Of a stretch of DNA of 48,565 nucleotides, positions 25,296 to 34,260 are shown one piece after another; position 1 is the stretch's first letter; every line of letters starts with the position of its first letter. The stretch is taken from the NCBI GenBank assembly GCA_024230435.1, contig JAAERL010000202.1, forward strand, positions 1 to 48,565, read 5' to 3'. The notes below the pieces were generated by a model. That model had not been told where the DNA came from. It saw nothing but the letters and a program-made list of their open reading frames with translations, and did not search any database. Position numbers and translations under genes: made by a program. The DNA is from Desulfobacteraceae bacterium (GTDB lineage: Bacteria; Desulfobacterota; Desulfobacteria; Desulfobacterales; Desulfosarcinaceae).

Positions 25296-26009
25296 ATGCA
25301 AACCGATATAGATATAATCCAAATAATTGGCAGTGCCGGTTTAATGGTTCGCCTTGTTTTGTTGTTGTTGCTCTTTTTTTCGGTAACATCATGGGCGATC
25401 ATTATTATTAAGTGGCGTTATATCCAGCGCGCTTTTAAAGAGTCCAACAACTTCACTGAATATTTTTGGAAAAGCCGGGACCTTGCCAGCGTATATCAAA
25501 AAGCCAAGCAGTTGTCCGGTTGCCCCTTAGCGCGTATTTTTCGTATCGGTTTTGTGGAACTGAGAAAGGTGAGTCAGGTGGATAAGGCTAGTGCCAGATC
25601 TCAAGGAGACTCTGCCATGAGCGTGCACATTTCGGGAAGCGAAAATGTCAAGCGGGCCCTGCGCAGAGCAATCAACAGCGAAACTACCAGGATGACACAG
25701 ATGGTTCCCTTTCTGGCGACTACCGGAAACACAACTCCGTTTATCGGATTGTTTGGAACAGTTTGGGGTATAATGAACTCTTTTCACGGCATAGGTGCAA
25801 GGGGCTCAGCATCCTTGGCCGTTGTGGCGCCGGGAATTTCCGAAGCGTTGATCGCTACTGCGGCCGGACTGGCGGTAGCTATTCCCGCAGTCATCGCTTT
25901 TAACCATTTTATGCAAAAAATCAAAATTATAGAATCCGAGCTGAACAGTTTTTCAGCCGATTTTCTCAATATCGTCGAACGAGATATCTTATCGCTAAAA
26001 GGAAATTAA
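25296..26009 (+). CDS. tolQ: Tol-Pal system proton channel protein TolQ
   Basis: 237 residues, family length. There are three membrane segments: LMVRLVLLLLLFFSVTSWAI near the N-terminus, then TTGNTTPFIGLFGTVWGIMN and EALIATAAGLAVAIPAVIAF. The last two are the MotA/TolQ/ExbB channel signature. TolQ pentamers surround TolR and convert proton flow to TolA movement. The start has TAGGAG upstream, and tolR begins 3 bases after the stop. Confidence 0.95.
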   Translation: MQTDIDIIQIIGSAGLMVRLVLLLLLFFSVTSWAIIIIKWRYIQRAFKESNNFTEYFWKSRDLASVYQKAKQLSGCPLARIFRIGFVELRKVSQVDKASARSQGDSAMSVHISGSENVKRALRRAINSETTRMTQMVPFLATTGNTTPFIGLFGTVWGIMNSFHGIGARGSASLAVVAPGISEALIATAAGLAVAIPAVIAFNHFMQKIKIIESELNSFSADFLNIVERDILSLKGN

Positions 26010-26012
26010 TCC

Positions 26013-26444
26013 ATGGCTATGGATACCAATACCGATCGCTTAATGTCCGACATCAACGTAACACCATTTGTGGATGTCATGCTGGTTTTGCTTATTATTT
26101 TTATGGTTGCCGCACCAATGATGGTACAAGGTGTTGACGTGGCTTTGCCTGAGGCTACCGCCAAGCCTCTAACAAGCCAAAAGGAAAATATGATGGTAAG
26201 CATAACCAAGGAACATCAGGTGTTTATAAATGATTATAAGGTTGAATTAGACTCTTTGAAGGAAAAGTTGATTGCCATATTGAAAAACAAGCCTGATCGT
26301 GAAGTGTATTTTCGTGCTGATAAAGGTGTGCCATATGGCGTGGTGGTAAAGGTCATGGCGGAGATAAAAGGCGCCGGAGTCGAAAAACTGGGCATGGTAA
26401 CCCTGCCTTCTGAAGATGATAAGGATTCTAAGGCGAAGAAATAG
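26013..26444 (+). CDS. tolR: Tol-Pal system protein TolR
   Basis: 143 residues. The N-terminal motif MSDINVTPFVDVMLVLLIIF holds the transmembrane helix with the protonatable Asp21. A periplasmic ExbD/TolR domain follows (VSITKEHQVFINDYKVELDS; EVYFRADKGVPYGVVVKVM). It partners TolQ. The Lys/Asp-rich tail (DDKDSKAKK) is short. Tight spacing with tolQ and tolA (11 bases) supports one operon. Confidence 0.95.
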   Translation: MAMDTNTDRLMSDINVTPFVDVMLVLLIIFMVAAPMMVQGVDVALPEATAKPLTSQKENMMVSITKEHQVFINDYKVELDSLKEKLIAILKNKPDREVYFRADKGVPYGVVVKVMAEIKGAGVEKLGMVTLPSEDDKDSKAKK

Positions 26445-26455
26445 ATTGATCAGCC

Positions 26456-27346
26456 ATGTCTAAAAGCTTTTTTACCGTACATAGCGACCCGTATCAAAAG
26501 AGGTTGTTTTTTTGGGCGATTGGAATTTCCCTGGCGGGACATTTGATTTTATTGGCCGTGATTGTGATGAACCCGCAATGGTCGGGGGAAAAAGACCCTT
26601 TTGCCTCTGCCATTGATGTGCAGATGGTATCCGTAAAAGATATTCCCGATACGGCATCGGGAAAAACGGCGGCATTTGTTAAAAAAATCATGTCTGATAA
26701 ACCCAAGCCCATACGTAAAACTTTCAAAAAACGGGAAACAAAAAAAGCCGAAATAGACCCAGCCCCGGCAGAAACAGCCGATTCAAAAAAACCCGAGGTC
26801 AGTATTTCGCGCAAACCTGTCAAGACCAAGACCGCCATGAAGTACAAAACGCTGAAACTAAATCAAAATTTTAAAAAAGCATTGGCCCGTTTGAAAAAAA
26901 ATGCCGATGAACCGCCTGCCAGAACCCTGGAGGATACTATCAGAGAATTAAGGGAAAAGATGGACAAGGGTGAATTTAAAAGGGAAGTTCCTAAAGGTCA
27001 AAGAGGGGCTCAAAAAGGGCGTTCCGGACCAGGCAGCAAGCGAGAAGCTCAAATCGAGGAAATATACATGGCTCTGATCGCATCCGAAATACAGGAAAAT
27101 TGGGCTTATGCAGATCAACTATCCTCAGACAATGAGAAAGGCGGAAAGGTGGCGATTACGATTTTGCCTGACGGAAGCATTGTGGATATTTCTTTTATGG
27201 ATCGGTCAGGCAATCGCTACTTGGATGAATCGGTAGAAAAGGCCATTCGTAAATCAAGTCCGGTTCAACCCTATCCTGAAGGCTTGCGCAAATCTCGTAT
27301 TGTACTTGGGTTAAATTATACGCCCCAAGGAGTGAGTGATTATTGA
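26456..27346 (+). CDS. tolA: Tol-Pal system protein TolA / TonB-like
   Basis: 296 residues. One N-terminal transmembrane helix (FFWAIGISLAGHLILLAVIV) contains the Ser-His pattern typical of TolA/TonB signal anchors (here AGH). A long Lys/Ala/Pro-rich stretch follows (about 75-180), then a C-terminal domain (VAITILPDGSIVDISFMDRS; SPVQPYPEGLRKSRIVLGL) of the TonB/TolA type. It spans the periplasm to reach Pal and TolB. The linker is shorter than in E. coli TolA. Confidence 0.9.
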   Translation: MSKSFFTVHSDPYQKRLFFWAIGISLAGHLILLAVIVMNPQWSGEKDPFASAIDVQMVSVKDIPDTASGKTAAFVKKIMSDKPKPIRKTFKKRETKKAEIDPAPAETADSKKPEVSISRKPVKTKTAMKYKTLKLNQNFKKALARLKKNADEPPARTLEDTIRELREKMDKGEFKREVPKGQRGAQKGRSGPGSKREAQIEEIYMALIASEIQENWAYADQLSSDNEKGGKVAITILPDGSIVDISFMDRSGNRYLDESVEKAIRKSSPVQPYPEGLRKSRIVLGLNYTPQGVSDY

Positions 27347-27418
27347 CTATTGAATTGGCATGTTGTTAATTTGTACGGGATTGAAACATGATTTTCAAAA
27401 AGATGGAATTATACTAAA

Positions 27419-28756
27419 ATGATTTTTACTCATAGAAAACTATTTATAAATTTAGCAGTTTGTATATTATGTATTGGTGTAAGCGCCATTTTTCCCCTTG
27501 CAGCGGCAGCCGATATAAAATTTTTCGATTTGACAAATCCCTCATTGCGCAAAATGCCTTTGGCTATACCGGTATTGAAAGCCATGACACCAGTGGAGGC
27601 AGAACGGGAACGAACGGCTTTAGTAGCTGATGAAGTTTCAAAAATGCTGAATTTCACGGGGTATTTTAAGATTTTAGAACGCAAAAGCTATTTGTATGAT
27701 GCGCACAAATCCGGTATTACTGAAAAAGAGCTTAATTTTGGAAACTGGACGGTAATCGGCGCAGAGTTTCTGATTACCGGCGGAGTGCAAGTAGTAGGTA
27801 ATAAACTTACCTTGGATTTGCTTTTATTTGATCCTTTCAAACAAAAACGTTTGATTGGGAAACGTTATCATGGCCAGATCGCTGATCAGAACCGGATTTT
27901 GCGCCGTTTTTGCTCGGAAGTGATGGAGGCAATTACCGGGTGGCCGGGAATGTTCGGAAGCCGTTTGGCGTTTGTATCAACTGCAAGCGGCCATAAAGAG
28001 ATTTATACCTGTGACTATGATGGAACCAATATTAAACAGATTACCAAAAAGAAAAATATTACAACGTTTCCATCCTGGTCAGCTGACGGGCGTTATATGG
28101 CCTATACCTCTTTTGTTAATGGTCCGTCCCAGATTTTCCTTCGTGAAATGAAAGGCGGCTCTGAAACGAATTTAACTTTCGAAGGGGTTCAGATTGAACC
28201 TGCCTGGCATCCGAAACGTTTTGAGATTTCGGCTACCATGTCAATGGGAGAGGATCAGGAAATTTATATGTTGACCGGTGGCGGGAAAATTATTAAAAAG
28301 TTGACCAACAGCCGGGGAATTGATGTCTCGGCGAGTTGGTCGCCGAATGGCAAACAGTTTGCCTATGTTTCTAACCGATCCGGCAGCCCACAGATCTATA
28401 TTATGGATGTTGCTTCGGGGCGAACAAACCGGGTGACTTATGAAGGCAAGTACAATACGCAACCGAGCTGGGCTCCAAAAGGTGACAAGATTGCCTATTC
28501 ATCCATGGAGGGCGGTGAGATTGATATTTTCGTGATCAGTGTTCAAGGGAAAAAAACGATTCAGCTAACCCGTAATTCTGCGGATAACGAAGCACCGTCT
28601 TGGTCACCGGATGGAAGTCTTATCGCGTTTAGTTCAAACAGAGAAGGAAGGTCTCGAATATACGTTATGACCGCTTATGGAACTGATCAACGCCGTCTTG
28701 TCACTATGGACGGTGATCAAACTCAGCCAAAGTGGTCGCCCAACTTTCCACATTAG
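27419..28756 (+). CDS. tolB: Tol-Pal system periplasmic protein TolB
   Basis: 445 residues. An N-terminal signal peptide (LAVCILCIGVSAIFPLAAAA) is followed by the TolB N domain (ADEVSKMLNFTGYFKILE) and a six-bladed beta-propeller whose blades carry repeats such as SWSPDGSLIAFSSNREGRS and SWSPNGKQFAYVSNRSGSP. TolB binds Pal and helps maintain outer-membrane integrity during division. It lies 72 bases after tolA, and pal follows after 37 bases. Confidence 0.96.
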   Translation: MIFTHRKLFINLAVCILCIGVSAIFPLAAAADIKFFDLTNPSLRKMPLAIPVLKAMTPVEAERERTALVADEVSKMLNFTGYFKILERKSYLYDAHKSGITEKELNFGNWTVIGAEFLITGGVQVVGNKLTLDLLLFDPFKQKRLIGKRYHGQIADQNRILRRFCSEVMEAITGWPGMFGSRLAFVSTASGHKEIYTCDYDGTNIKQITKKKNITTFPSWSADGRYMAYTSFVNGPSQIFLREMKGGSETNLTFEGVQIEPAWHPKRFEISATMSMGEDQEIYMLTGGGKIIKKLTNSRGIDVSASWSPNGKQFAYVSNRSGSPQIYIMDVASGRTNRVTYEGKYNTQPSWAPKGDKIAYSSMEGGEIDIFVISVQGKKTIQLTRNSADNEAPSWSPDGSLIAFSSNREGRSRIYVMTAYGTDQRRLVTMDGDQTQPKWSPNFPH

Positions 28757-28793
28757 GTCTTGGTGAGGTCCACCAAAAGGAGGGAAAAATAAA

Positions 28794-29351
28794 ATGAGGA
28801 AAAATTTTTGGGTTTTTTTTGCGATGATGATGATGATTTTACCGGCTATGATATTTACCGTGTCATGCGCCAAAAAGGCTGTAGAGGCTGATTCAGAGTT
28901 CGAGGAGCCGATTGAAGAAATTGCGGAAGAGCCCGTCGAGGAGCCAGAAACCGGAATTTCGGATGAAGAATTAATGGCACAACAGCGGAGAGAAGATGAA
29001 CTGAGGCGGAAAGAAATGGAATTTTCCAGCGAAGATGTCTATTTCGAATTTGACAGTTCAACTCTGCAATCGTCCGCACAGCGGATTTTGACCGATAAGG
29101 CTGACTATATGATAGCCAAACCTGAAATAGGCGTAACCATTGAAGGGCATTGCGATGAACGCGGCACCGAGGCTTATAATATGGCATTGGGTGAACGCCG
29201 CGCCGATTCGGCGAAATCTTTTATCGTTAATATGGGTGTTGACGATAGCCGGGTGAACATTATCAGCTACGGTGAAGAAAAACCTATGGATACGGGCGGA
29301 GATGAAGAGGCATGGGCGAAAAATCGCCGGGCTCATTTTGAGGTGGAGTAA
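28794..29351 (+). CDS. pal: Peptidoglycan-associated lipoprotein Pal
   Basis: 185 residues. The signal sequence has a Met-rich core and ends in a lipobox-like TVSC with Cys23. A very acidic linker follows ([18 protein letters not shown]). The OmpA-like domain has [30 protein letters not shown] and [11 protein letters not shown], which include the diaminopimelate-binding Asp and Arg. It anchors the outer membrane to peptidoglycan. The start has AAGGAGG upstream. Confidence 0.96.
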   Translation: MRKNFWVFFAMMMMILPAMIFTVSCAKKAVEADSEFEEPIEEIAEEPVEEPETGISDEELMAQQRREDELRRKEMEFSSEDVYFEFDSSTLQSSAQRILTDKADYMIAKPEIGVTIEGHCDERGTEAYNMALGERRADSAKSFIVNMGVDDSRVNIISYGEEKPMDTGGDEEAWAKNRRAHFEVE

Positions 29352-29477
29352 ACAGCCATACCTCTTGTGTTACAATAAATATTGGTTTTAACAGGCAAGG
29401 TTCCCGGGCAGTTTATAATTGCGGTATCATAGCCGGGAATTAAGAGAAATACTACAAACAATCATTGATGCCAAATA

Positions 29478-29514
29478 GTGTCCATCCGGAAATTGCCAAT
29501 TTCCGGATGGACAC
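29478..29514. repeat. Perfect 37-bp palindrome between pal and cpoB
   Basis: Arms GTGTCCATCCGGAAATTG and CAATTTCCGGATGGACAC surround a single C. There is no T-tract, so it is not a classical terminator. Half of the sequence recurs at 37189-37204 upstream of rplM. It could be a REP-like element or a protein-binding site. Confidence 0.9.
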
Positions 29515-29625
29515 CGAATACCGACTGATGGTTGCCCCGTGCGACGTTAAGTTCGTGCGGCGACGTTTTTCTCTGATATTTGACTTTAGAATTGTTTCAA
29601 CCGCAAAGATCGAGATGGTAAAAAG

Positions 29626-30474
29626 ATGATCAACAGTAGATATAGATATTTAACCCTGCTGAGTATTGTTTTTTTGTTAAGTGGTTGTGCGATGCAACAG
29701 GATATAGTTGTTTTAGAGGACAGGCTTGGAACACTTGAGCAGCAGAATCAACTTCTTAAACGGCAGAACGAATTGTTGAATCAGCAACTGCAAGATGAGC
29801 TGAAGGTTATCGGAAGATCAACTAAAAGCGGGGATAAAAGTTTGCGCAGCCAGTACGCTACAACCAATGCCGATATTAGAATACTCCAAAAACAGTCGCA
29901 AATAGCGAACGGGCGGTTTGAAGAACTTGAATACTCGATTAATCGTAAGTTCAAAAGCGTAGAAAAACTACAAAAACGGATGAATAAAACCGAACTTGCC
30001 ATCGCTAAATTAAATAAAAAATTTGTCCAGGTCGATAGTTATTTGAATTTGGAAAGGCCGGGCAAAGGAAACGCTGCAGGTAAAGGTGAGGATAAGTCCG
30101 ATAATTCTGAAAATAGGCTCTATGATAAGGCCAAGCAGTCTTACGACAATGGAGACATGGACAAAGCGCGGCAAAGATTCAAACAGCTTATTGAGGATTA
30201 CCCCAAATCGGATCAGGCTGATAACGCCCAGTTTTGGATTGGCGAGAGCTATTACCGTGAAAAATGGTATGAGAAAGCGATTCTGGAGTATCAGACGGTA
30301 ATCGAAAAATATCCTAAAGGAAATAAAGTTCCGGCAGCTATGCTCAAACAAGCTTTGGCTTTTCTGAAACTCGGGGACAAGGCCAATTCCCGGTTAAGGC
30401 TGAAAGAATTGACAAAAAAGTTTCCAAATAGCAGTGAAGCACGCATCGCAGCTCAAAAACTTAAAGAGTTTTAA
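29626..30474 (+). CDS. cpoB: Cell division coordinator CpoB (YbgF)-like lipoprotein
   Basis: 282 residues. The signal peptide ends in a lipobox (VFLLSGC, Cys21), so this is a lipoprotein, unlike soluble E. coli CpoB. A coiled coil rich in Gln/Leu follows (RLGTLEQQNQLLKRQNELLN) to about residue 145. The C-terminal third holds tetratricopeptide repeats (ARQRFKQLIEDYPKSDQADN; AILEYQTVIEKYPKGNKVPA). It closes the tol-pal cluster, though separated from pal by 274 bases containing the palindrome. It is expected to modulate Tol activity and septal peptidoglycan synthesis. Confidence 0.92.
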   Translation: MINSRYRYLTLLSIVFLLSGCAMQQDIVVLEDRLGTLEQQNQLLKRQNELLNQQLQDELKVIGRSTKSGDKSLRSQYATTNADIRILQKQSQIANGRFEELEYSINRKFKSVEKLQKRMNKTELAIAKLNKKFVQVDSYLNLERPGKGNAAGKGEDKSDNSENRLYDKAKQSYDNGDMDKARQRFKQLIEDYPKSDQADNAQFWIGESYYREKWYEKAILEYQTVIEKYPKGNKVPAAMLKQALAFLKLGDKANSRLRLKELTKKFPNSSEARIAAQKLKEF

Positions 30475-30545
30475 TTGCGTGGGAATTTTTTCGATATAGT
30501 CAGATTGCGCATCATGGCCAAAATGATGAAATTATTTTGGCGATA

Positions 30546-30573
30546 GTTAGGCGATTTTTTTAAAAAATATAAC
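30546..30573 (-). repeat. Dispersed intergenic repeat, copy B
   Basis: On the minus strand it reads GTTATATTTTTTAAAAAAAT then CGCCTAAC, almost the same as copy A at 23000-23028. Confidence 0.6.
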
Positions 30574-30687
30574 ACTTTACTTGTTTTTTTCGTCACCTTA
30601 AGTTGTGCCGGAGATGCGAATACGTTAAGTATGCAAACTTTTGGCGCGCCTTGAAAACGAAAAAAATTTAAGCGCAATATTGTATTT

Positions 30688-30717
30688 GCTAAGGGTCGCG
30701 GAAGATTCGAATATACC
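30688..30717 (-). repeat. Dispersed intergenic repeat, copy F (GACCCTTA variant)
   Basis: On the minus strand it reads GGTATATTCGAATCTTCCGC then GACCCTTAGC, preceded by AAAACGAATTCAAG as in copies D and E. Its 3' half resembles copy H at the right edge. Confidence 0.5.
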
Positions 30718-30856
30718 ACTGTTGCTTGCCCTTGAATTCGTTTTCGTTATGTTGCGCCAATGGGAATAATCGATGGTTATGCACCCATTGGAGCATCTTG
30801 AAGCCATATCAAACGCAAGAGCGGATGATTTGCGCCTTCTGCGACCCTAATGTGCA

Positions 30857-31360
30857 ATGAGCATAAAAATTCTCGGTATCGACCCTGGTTTGGCTTCAAC
30901 GGGAATTGGCATAATACAAGGATATGGTTCAAAAGTGCTGCATTATGCCTACGGTACGATAAAAACTTCCCCCAAACAACACACGGCTGTTCGCCTTGAA
31001 ATAATATATAACCAGCTATGCCGGCTATTAGGGGAGGAAAATCCACAGATTCTGATTGTGGAGGATGTCTTTTCGCTTGAATGCTATCCGAAATCGGGGA
31101 TTGCTCTTGGCAAAGTATGCGGCGTGGTGATGCTGGCCGGGCAGCAATCGGGGCTTAAATCTCAGGAAATTCCGGTACGAGAGGCAAAACAGGTGCTTAC
31201 AGGAAATGGTAACGCCAGCAAAGCGCAACTTGAAATGGCCGTTCGGCAAATACTGAGCACCCCGGAGCCTATAAAACCTTTTCATGCATCGGATGCATTA
31301 GGACTCGCGCTGATCGGCCTATATCGCTTCGGGCGCGCCGGGTATGAGAATATGAAATGA
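30857..31360 (+). CDS. ruvC: Holliday junction resolvase RuvC
   Basis: 167 residues. It cleaves four-way junctions as a dimer. Active-site residues: Asp7 (ILGIDPGLASTG), the Glu in ILIVEDVF, and the Asp of FHASDALGLAL. The residue three before that Asp, an Asp in E. coli RuvC, is His here, as in Thermus RuvC. The start overlaps no other gene and lacks a strong ribosome site. RuvA starts within the last 4 bases. Confidence 0.95.
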   Translation: MSIKILGIDPGLASTGIGIIQGYGSKVLHYAYGTIKTSPKQHTAVRLEIIYNQLCRLLGEENPQILIVEDVFSLECYPKSGIALGKVCGVVMLAGQQSGLKSQEIPVREAKQVLTGNGNASKAQLEMAVRQILSTPEPIKPFHASDALGLALIGLYRFGRAGYENMK

Positions 31361-31971
31361 TAGGATATTTAGAGGGCAAGCTGCTCAAAAAGGAAGATGA
31401 ACGTATATTGTTGCTGGCCAATCAGGTGGGATATGAAATTTTGCTGCCTGCTTTTGTTGCGGATAATCTGAAATATAAAGGCCTGGGCGACCAGGTATCG
31501 CTTTTTATATATTTTTATCAGACGGATAGACAACCTAAACCGGTTCTCATTGGTTTTCACCTGGAGGCAGAAAAGGAGTTTTTTCAACATTTTATTTCGG
31601 TGGATGCAATTGGTCCGTTAAAAGCCGCTAAGGCTTTGAGCGTCCCGATTTCCGATATTGCCCGTGCAATAGAGTCCGGTCAGGTTGACCTTTTGAAACG
31701 GCTGAAAGGAATAGGAGTCCGCAGCGCACAAAAAATTATTGCCACCTTACAGGGAAAAGTTAGTAAATTCGCATTAATACGCAATCAGGACGTTGAAGGC
31801 TCCAGTGTGCCGGCCGATTTTATGCAGCCTGTATTGGATGTGTTGACAGTTCAATTGGGCCATCGTCAGCCTGATGCAAAGAATATGATAAAAAAGGCGC
31901 TGGAACGTAATCCCGCCATTAATTCTCCAGAAGCCTTATTTGATGAAATTTATAAGGGGGACAAACTCTGA
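31357..31971 (+). CDS. ruvA: Holliday junction branch migration protein RuvA
   Basis: 204 residues. N-terminal OB fold (MIGYLEGKLLKKEDERILLL), helix-hairpin-helix modules (FFQHFISVDAIGPLKAAKAL; LLKRLKGIGVRSAQKIIATL), an acidic, flexible linker, and the RuvB-binding C-terminal domain (LDVLTVQLGHRQPDAKNMIK). The tetramer holds the junction open for RuvB. The start overlaps ruvC by 4 bases. Confidence 0.96.
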   Translation: MIGYLEGKLLKKEDERILLLANQVGYEILLPAFVADNLKYKGLGDQVSLFIYFYQTDRQPKPVLIGFHLEAEKEFFQHFISVDAIGPLKAAKALSVPISDIARAIESGQVDLLKRLKGIGVRSAQKIIATLQGKVSKFALIRNQDVEGSSVPADFMQPVLDVLTVQLGHRQPDAKNMIKKALERNPAINSPEALFDEIYKGDKL

Positions 31972-32013
31972 TTTGCTAAAAACAAATCGGATTTATTGGA
32001 TTGTTAGAGTTTA

Positions 32014-33045
32014 ATGAGTGACGATATTTTATCCCATCGCGCAAGTGTTCAAGGCATCGTAGCGCCCGGTAACCAAGAAATAGACCAGGTTCCCGAGATC
32101 CAGTCTTTGCGGCCTGATTGTCTCAGCGAATATATCGGTCAGGCGAAAGTTGTTGACACGCTTAAAATTGCTGTCGAGGCGGCATTGTTCCGCCAGGAGC
32201 CTATAGAACATGTCCTTTTCCATGGCCCGCCCGGATTGGGTAAGACCACTTTGGCGCACATCATCGCTCATGAAATGGGCGGCCGTTTGACGGTTACTTC
32301 CGGCCCGGCGCTTGAAAAAGGCGGGGATCTTATTGGTATACTGACACATTTGGAAGAAACGGATGTGTTGTTCGTAGATGAAATTCACCGTACCCCAAAG
32401 GCCGTTGAAGAATTTCTTTATCCTGCGATGGAAGATTTCGCGGTTGATTTTATCTTTGATAAAGGTATTCACGCCCGCAGCCATCGGTACCGCCTAAATC
32501 GATTTACCTTGGTCGGCGCTACAACCCGGGTCGGTTTACTATCCGCTCCTTTACGTGACCGGTTCGGATTGTTCAGGAATCTTGATTTTTACCGTCTTGA
32601 AGATTTGGTGCATATTATTAAACGATCTGCAGCAATACTTTCGGTAACAATTAATGATGAAGCAGCACAAAGCCTTGCTGAAAGATCCCGCGGCACACCA
32701 CGTATCGTAAACAGGTTGCTCAAAAGGGTTCGGGATTACGCACAGGTTCGTGGCGATGGTAAGGTTGACAATCCGGCTGTTGAGGCGGCCCTTGAACTTG
32801 AAGGCATTGATAGTATGGGCTTGACCCGGTTGGACCGGAGCTATTTAAAAACCATTATCGATTACTATCATTGCGGTCCGGTAGGAATTGAGGCTATAGC
32901 CGCCACTTTACAGGAAGAAGCCGATACCCTTGTCGATGTCGTGGAGCCCTATTTATTGAAAATCGGCATGGTGATACGCTCGTCTTCAGGTCGGAAAGCC
33001 TCGGAAAAAGCCTGCCGGCATCTGGGTTATGCTATGCAGGAATAA
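32014..33045 (+). CDS. ruvB: Holliday junction branch migration ATPase RuvB
   Basis: 343 residues. AAA+ motor: Walker [12 protein letters not shown], Walker B LFVDEIHR, sensor/arginine-finger region [18 protein letters not shown], sensor 2 [11 protein letters not shown], and the C-terminal winged helix ([19 protein letters not shown]). It hexamerises on DNA beside RuvA. It lies 42 bases after ruvA. An N-terminal extension of about 20 residues precedes the conserved [13 protein letters not shown]. Confidence 0.97.
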   Translation: MSDDILSHRASVQGIVAPGNQEIDQVPEIQSLRPDCLSEYIGQAKVVDTLKIAVEAALFRQEPIEHVLFHGPPGLGKTTLAHIIAHEMGGRLTVTSGPALEKGGDLIGILTHLEETDVLFVDEIHRTPKAVEEFLYPAMEDFAVDFIFDKGIHARSHRYRLNRFTLVGATTRVGLLSAPLRDRFGLFRNLDFYRLEDLVHIIKRSAAILSVTINDEAAQSLAERSRGTPRIVNRLLKRVRDYAQVRGDGKVDNPAVEAALELEGIDSMGLTRLDRSYLKTIIDYYHCGPVGIEAIAATLQEEADTLVDVVEPYLLKIGMVIRSSSGRKASEKACRHLGYAMQE

Positions 33046-33105
33046 TTTTTTTAGGGTCTTTTACGCCAATCGCCTTAGTTGTTACGTCTCTGGTCAGGAA
33101 AATAT

Positions 33106-33909
33106 ATGACACTGATAACATTATTAACTGATTTTGGAAATAAAGATGAATATGCCGGAGTTTTAAAGGGTGTTATCCTGAATGTTAATCCAAGAGCCAC
33201 CATTGTTGATCTGAATCATAATATCGAGCCACAGGATATTTTAGGTGCAGCGTATTCATTAAAATATGCCTACCCTTATTTTCCCGCGGGAACAATTCAT
33301 GTTGCCGTGGTTGACCCAGGCGTGGGCAGCACGAGATCCATCCTGGCGGTACACGTGGACGGGCATTTCTTTCTGGCCCCTGACAACGGTTTACTTGCGC
33401 CTATCCTTGAAATAAAGTCACCTGGAAAACTGGTGCGTGTTGAGAACCGTAACCTGTTTTTGCATCCCATTAGCAGGACTTTTCATGGCCGGGATATCTT
33501 TGCCCCTGTCGCAGCCTATCTTTCTCAGAACGGAAAACTCGATAAACTAGGCCCATTCATACAAAAAGAACAGATAAGGCCGCTGGACGGGCATAAGCCA
33601 TCCATGCCTGAAGAGAACAAAATTCAGGGAATCGTTGTAAATATCGATAGATTCGGTAATTTAGTCACTAATATAGAGGATAGAGCGTTAAAGGCTATGT
33701 CTGCATGGGATCCGAAATCCGTTGTTATCACGGCCGGAGACAGCCTTATTAATGGATTGTCGGAAAGCTATAGCGATGTCAAGCCTGGCAGGTTGTTGGC
33801 GATTATCGGAAGCCGAAACTGCCTGGAAATTGCGATAAATCAGGGCAATGCCGCCAAAAGGTTGCGAATACCAAGGGGTGTGCCGGTAAATGTGTCATTG
33901 GAGTCCTAA
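33106..33909 (+). CDS. SAM hydrolase / hydroxide adenosyltransferase (DUF62)
   Basis: 267 residues from the ATG at 33106; a TTG at 33079 is possible, but this ATG matches the family start. Motifs of the fluorinase/DUF62 family: ITLLTDFGNKDEYAGVLKGV, VDPGVGSTR, APDNGLLAPI, FHGRDIFAPVAAYLS and VNIDRFGNLVTNI. Family members cleave S-adenosyl-L-methionine to adenosine and methionine with water as nucleophile. The RDIFAPVA motif holds the His/Arg pair of the hydrolases. It follows ruvB by 60 bases and may share its transcript. Confidence 0.9.
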   Translation: MTLITLLTDFGNKDEYAGVLKGVILNVNPRATIVDLNHNIEPQDILGAAYSLKYAYPYFPAGTIHVAVVDPGVGSTRSILAVHVDGHFFLAPDNGLLAPILEIKSPGKLVRVENRNLFLHPISRTFHGRDIFAPVAAYLSQNGKLDKLGPFIQKEQIRPLDGHKPSMPEENKIQGIVVNIDRFGNLVTNIEDRALKAMSAWDPKSVVITAGDSLINGLSESYSDVKPGRLLAIIGSRNCLEIAINQGNAAKRLRIPRGVPVNVSLES

Positions 33910-34260
33910 CGCGGAAGACGGAAAAAAAGACATACAAGATGGTATATTCTTTAACACAAATCGCCTAACCAGTCACCAAAGGTGAGCCACATCTTCTGGC
34001 TGTTAGATTTTTTTATCATGCCTGGTATTGTGGACAATCGTGAAAATGGCGCCGCCAGGCACAGGCATATCACGTTGGGCTGATTCTCCCAACGTTGCTG
34101 CTTGTAATTGCTCTTTGTTTTTATTATGGATAATGAGATTATAAACATCTCTGGCTCGAACCACGCATTTGCCTGACATTGTCAGGTTACGCGTGAATAT
34201 GGACTTGATTTCAAAGTCTGATGCATTGGGTTTTTATACCTGAACAATTATGGATAAATT
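33910..34260. other. Intergenic region between the DUF62 gene and the coiled-coil protein
   Basis: It contains dispersed repeat copy C (33941-33970). A minus-strand open frame of 65 codons (33951-34148) ends inside the repeat (LTFGDWLGDLC) and matches no family I recognise. No clear promoter was found. Confidence 0.4.
33941..33970 (+). repeat. Dispersed intergenic repeat, copy C
   Basis: GGTATATTCTTTAACACAAA followed by TCGCCTAACC. It shares the 11-base core AAATCGCCTAA with copies A, B and D. Confidence 0.6.

Larger units (their letters stand above)
30475..30856. other. Intergenic region between cpoB and ruvC
   Basis: No gene seen. It holds two copies of the dispersed repeat (30546-30573 and 30688-30717) and a related core GCGACCCTAA at 30840-30849, just before the ruvC start. 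The ruvC ribosome site is weak. Confidence 0.5.

Noticed and set aside
25120-25392. 90-codon minus-strand open frame overlapping the tolQ start
   Set aside because: It runs antisense over tolQ's first codons and has no domain; tolQ is certain.
33951-34148. 65-codon minus-strand open frame behind the DUF62 gene
   Set aside because: It ends in the dispersed repeat and matches no family I recognise.
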